This document shows positions 59,713 to 60,506 of a stretch of 60,506 nucleotides of DNA, one piece after another. The stretch is from Paenibacillus sp. Root52 (GTDB lineage: Bacteria; Bacillota; Bacilli; Paenibacillales; Paenibacillaceae). Positions within the stretch are counted from its first letter, which is position 1. Every line of letters starts with the position of its first letter. The translations under genes and the position numbers were made by a program. The notes beneath the pieces are model-generated. The model searched no databases and was not told the origin of the DNA. It saw nothing but the letters and a program-made list of their open reading frames with translations. The stretch spans positions 1 through 60,506 of the forward strand of contig NZ_LMFO01000019.1 of assembly GCF_001426865.1 (NCBI RefSeq), written 5' to 3'.

Positions 59713-60506
59713 TGTAACAATCCCCCCATGATTATGAGTGCAACTGAGATTAAACAAAAACTTTATGCATTAGCAGAATACCTACTAACTTCTTTATTGC
59801 AATAGTAATTCGACATTTGATTATATAGTCCTTACATCAATAGTCTTTTTCACTCCCCTCCCTTTACCCAAAACCCCACTTCGAAAACCTATTACTTTGT
59901 AGAAAAATAAAAATAACTGTCCCAAAAACCCCCCTCTCTCCAACTCCTCCAATGCCTTACCCCACAAGGCTTCACCGCCATTTCCGAGATAAAAACTGTA
60001 GAAAAATAAAAATAACTGTCCCAAAAACCCCCCTCTCTCCAACTCCTCCAATGCCTTACCCCACAAGGCTTCACCGCCATTTCCGAGATAAAAATAACTG
60101 TCCCAAAAACGTTGAGAAAAAGCCCAGAAAACTGGAAAGAAACTGGTTCAATTGTGAACGAAAACGACTAATAATTCATGTCCCTGAAGGGGTAGAGAGA
60201 TGCCTGAGAAAAGCAGGGATCGGCAGTTAAAACGCCTGGGTATGAGCCTGGGAAATGCCTGAGTAAAATCTTGAATCAACTGCATTCAATCCCCAAAAGC
60301 CTTGAGTAGACTGGGTTTCTGCTTGATTACCTATTCGGGATTTGGATGAGAAATCCCTGCTGGGATGCTTTAATGGACGAGAAAAAGACTGGAGAAATGA
60401 TTGGGAAAAGCGGCAACCAAGTTCCAGTCTTTGGTGTTTTGGGGACAGTTAATTTTAGTTAGAGACGTTAAAAATAAAATTGGACAGGAATTATTTATTT
60501 GTTAAA
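59713..60506. other. Noncoding repeat-rich right end of the window
   Basis: No supported gene lies here. The stretch contains a 99-bp tandem duplication, four copies of an ACTGTCCCAAAA motif, and repeated GCCTGAG/GCCTGGG words around 60190-60270. It may be a degraded transposon end or a MITE-like nest. Confidence 0.5.
59899..60110 (+). repeat. 99-bp tandem duplication with 18-bp motif copies
   Basis: Bases 59899-59995 recur at 59998-60094 without a difference that I can see, and a third partial copy follows. AATAACTGTCCCAAAAAC occurs at 59912, 60011 and 60093; an inverted, slightly changed copy lies at 60436-60453. Confidence 0.8.

Noticed and set aside
59821..60080. Open frames with repeated EELERGGFLGQLFLFFY-type peptides
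   Set aside because: They arise from the 99-bp tandem duplication (a multiple of three), have no ribosome site and no protein-like composition outside the repeat.

Overview
The window looks like accessory DNA from a spore-former-type Firmicute, most likely Paenibacillus or a close relative. The evidence is AT-rich intergenic DNA, strong AAGGAGG-type ribosome sites, frequent TTG and GTG starts, SLH-domain and copper-amine-oxidase-type stalk proteins, and Firmicute-type small regulators. I saw no rRNA, tRNA, CRISPR array or housekeeping gene. Two primase/replication-type genes and a replication-relaxation-like gene suggest a large plasmid or integrative element carrying several defence modules. 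Family names rest on motifs read by eye; no database was searched.

Layout, left to right. (1) 1-4.9 kb, minus strand: a KAP-like P-loop NTPase cut by the window edge, two PD-(D/E)xK-type nucleases (one with a long helical repeat tail) and a 312-aa protein that might have a uracil-glycosylase-like fold. This may be the defence cargo of the next element. (2) 5.0-11.7 kb, minus strand: a tight Tn7-like operon, an unrecognised 156-aa gene followed by tnsA-tnsB-tnsC-tnsD/tniQ. It has its own promoter and a terminator-like hairpin in the leader. Its orientation puts the element's right end near 11.7-12 kb and its left end beyond base 1. (3) 12-19.3 kb: a plasmid-like replication zone with a winged-helix protein carrying a degenerate primase-like zinc region, a primase-polymerase-type Rep protein, a candidate countertranscribed RNA over the Rep leader, a structured RNA candidate at 12.57-12.73 kb, and small regulators. 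(4) 19.4-31.6 kb: a cell-surface block with a 1014-aa secreted protein, two stalk proteins sharing an undescribed C-terminal domain, two SLH proteins and a subtilisin-like protease with seven FnIII-like repeats. A divergent XRE repressor has TTGTGTT-type operators at its own promoter and again before the 1014-aa gene. (5) 31.7-38.9 kb: a pilin-like small protein operon, unrecognised genes, a replication-relaxation-like pair and an ornate multi-hairpin noncoding locus at 37.2-37.53 kb. Nearly all hairpins of that locus end in C-GNA-G or C-GNRA-G loops. (6) 38.9-53.5 kb, minus strand: a complete type 1 BREX phage-defence locus (brxA, brxB, brxC, pglX, pglZ, brxL) with small genes at head and tail and a wHTH/PD-(D/E)xK gene just upstream. 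(7) 53.5-60.5 kb: lipoprotein, Fic with an XRE partner, frameshifted NUDIX, SEC-C protein, hypotheticals, dispersed hairpin repeats and a 99-bp tandem duplication.

How it fits together. The surface block looks like one regulon under the XRE repressor. BREX is a self-contained system that modifies host DNA (PglX) and blocks phage replication. The Tn7-like operon has a long TnsD-type targeting protein and no Cas genes, so it is expected to insert at a fixed attachment site. The most novel-looking items are the hairpin locus at 37.2 kb, the extra gene leading the tns operon, and the nuclease/NTPase cargo at the left edge.
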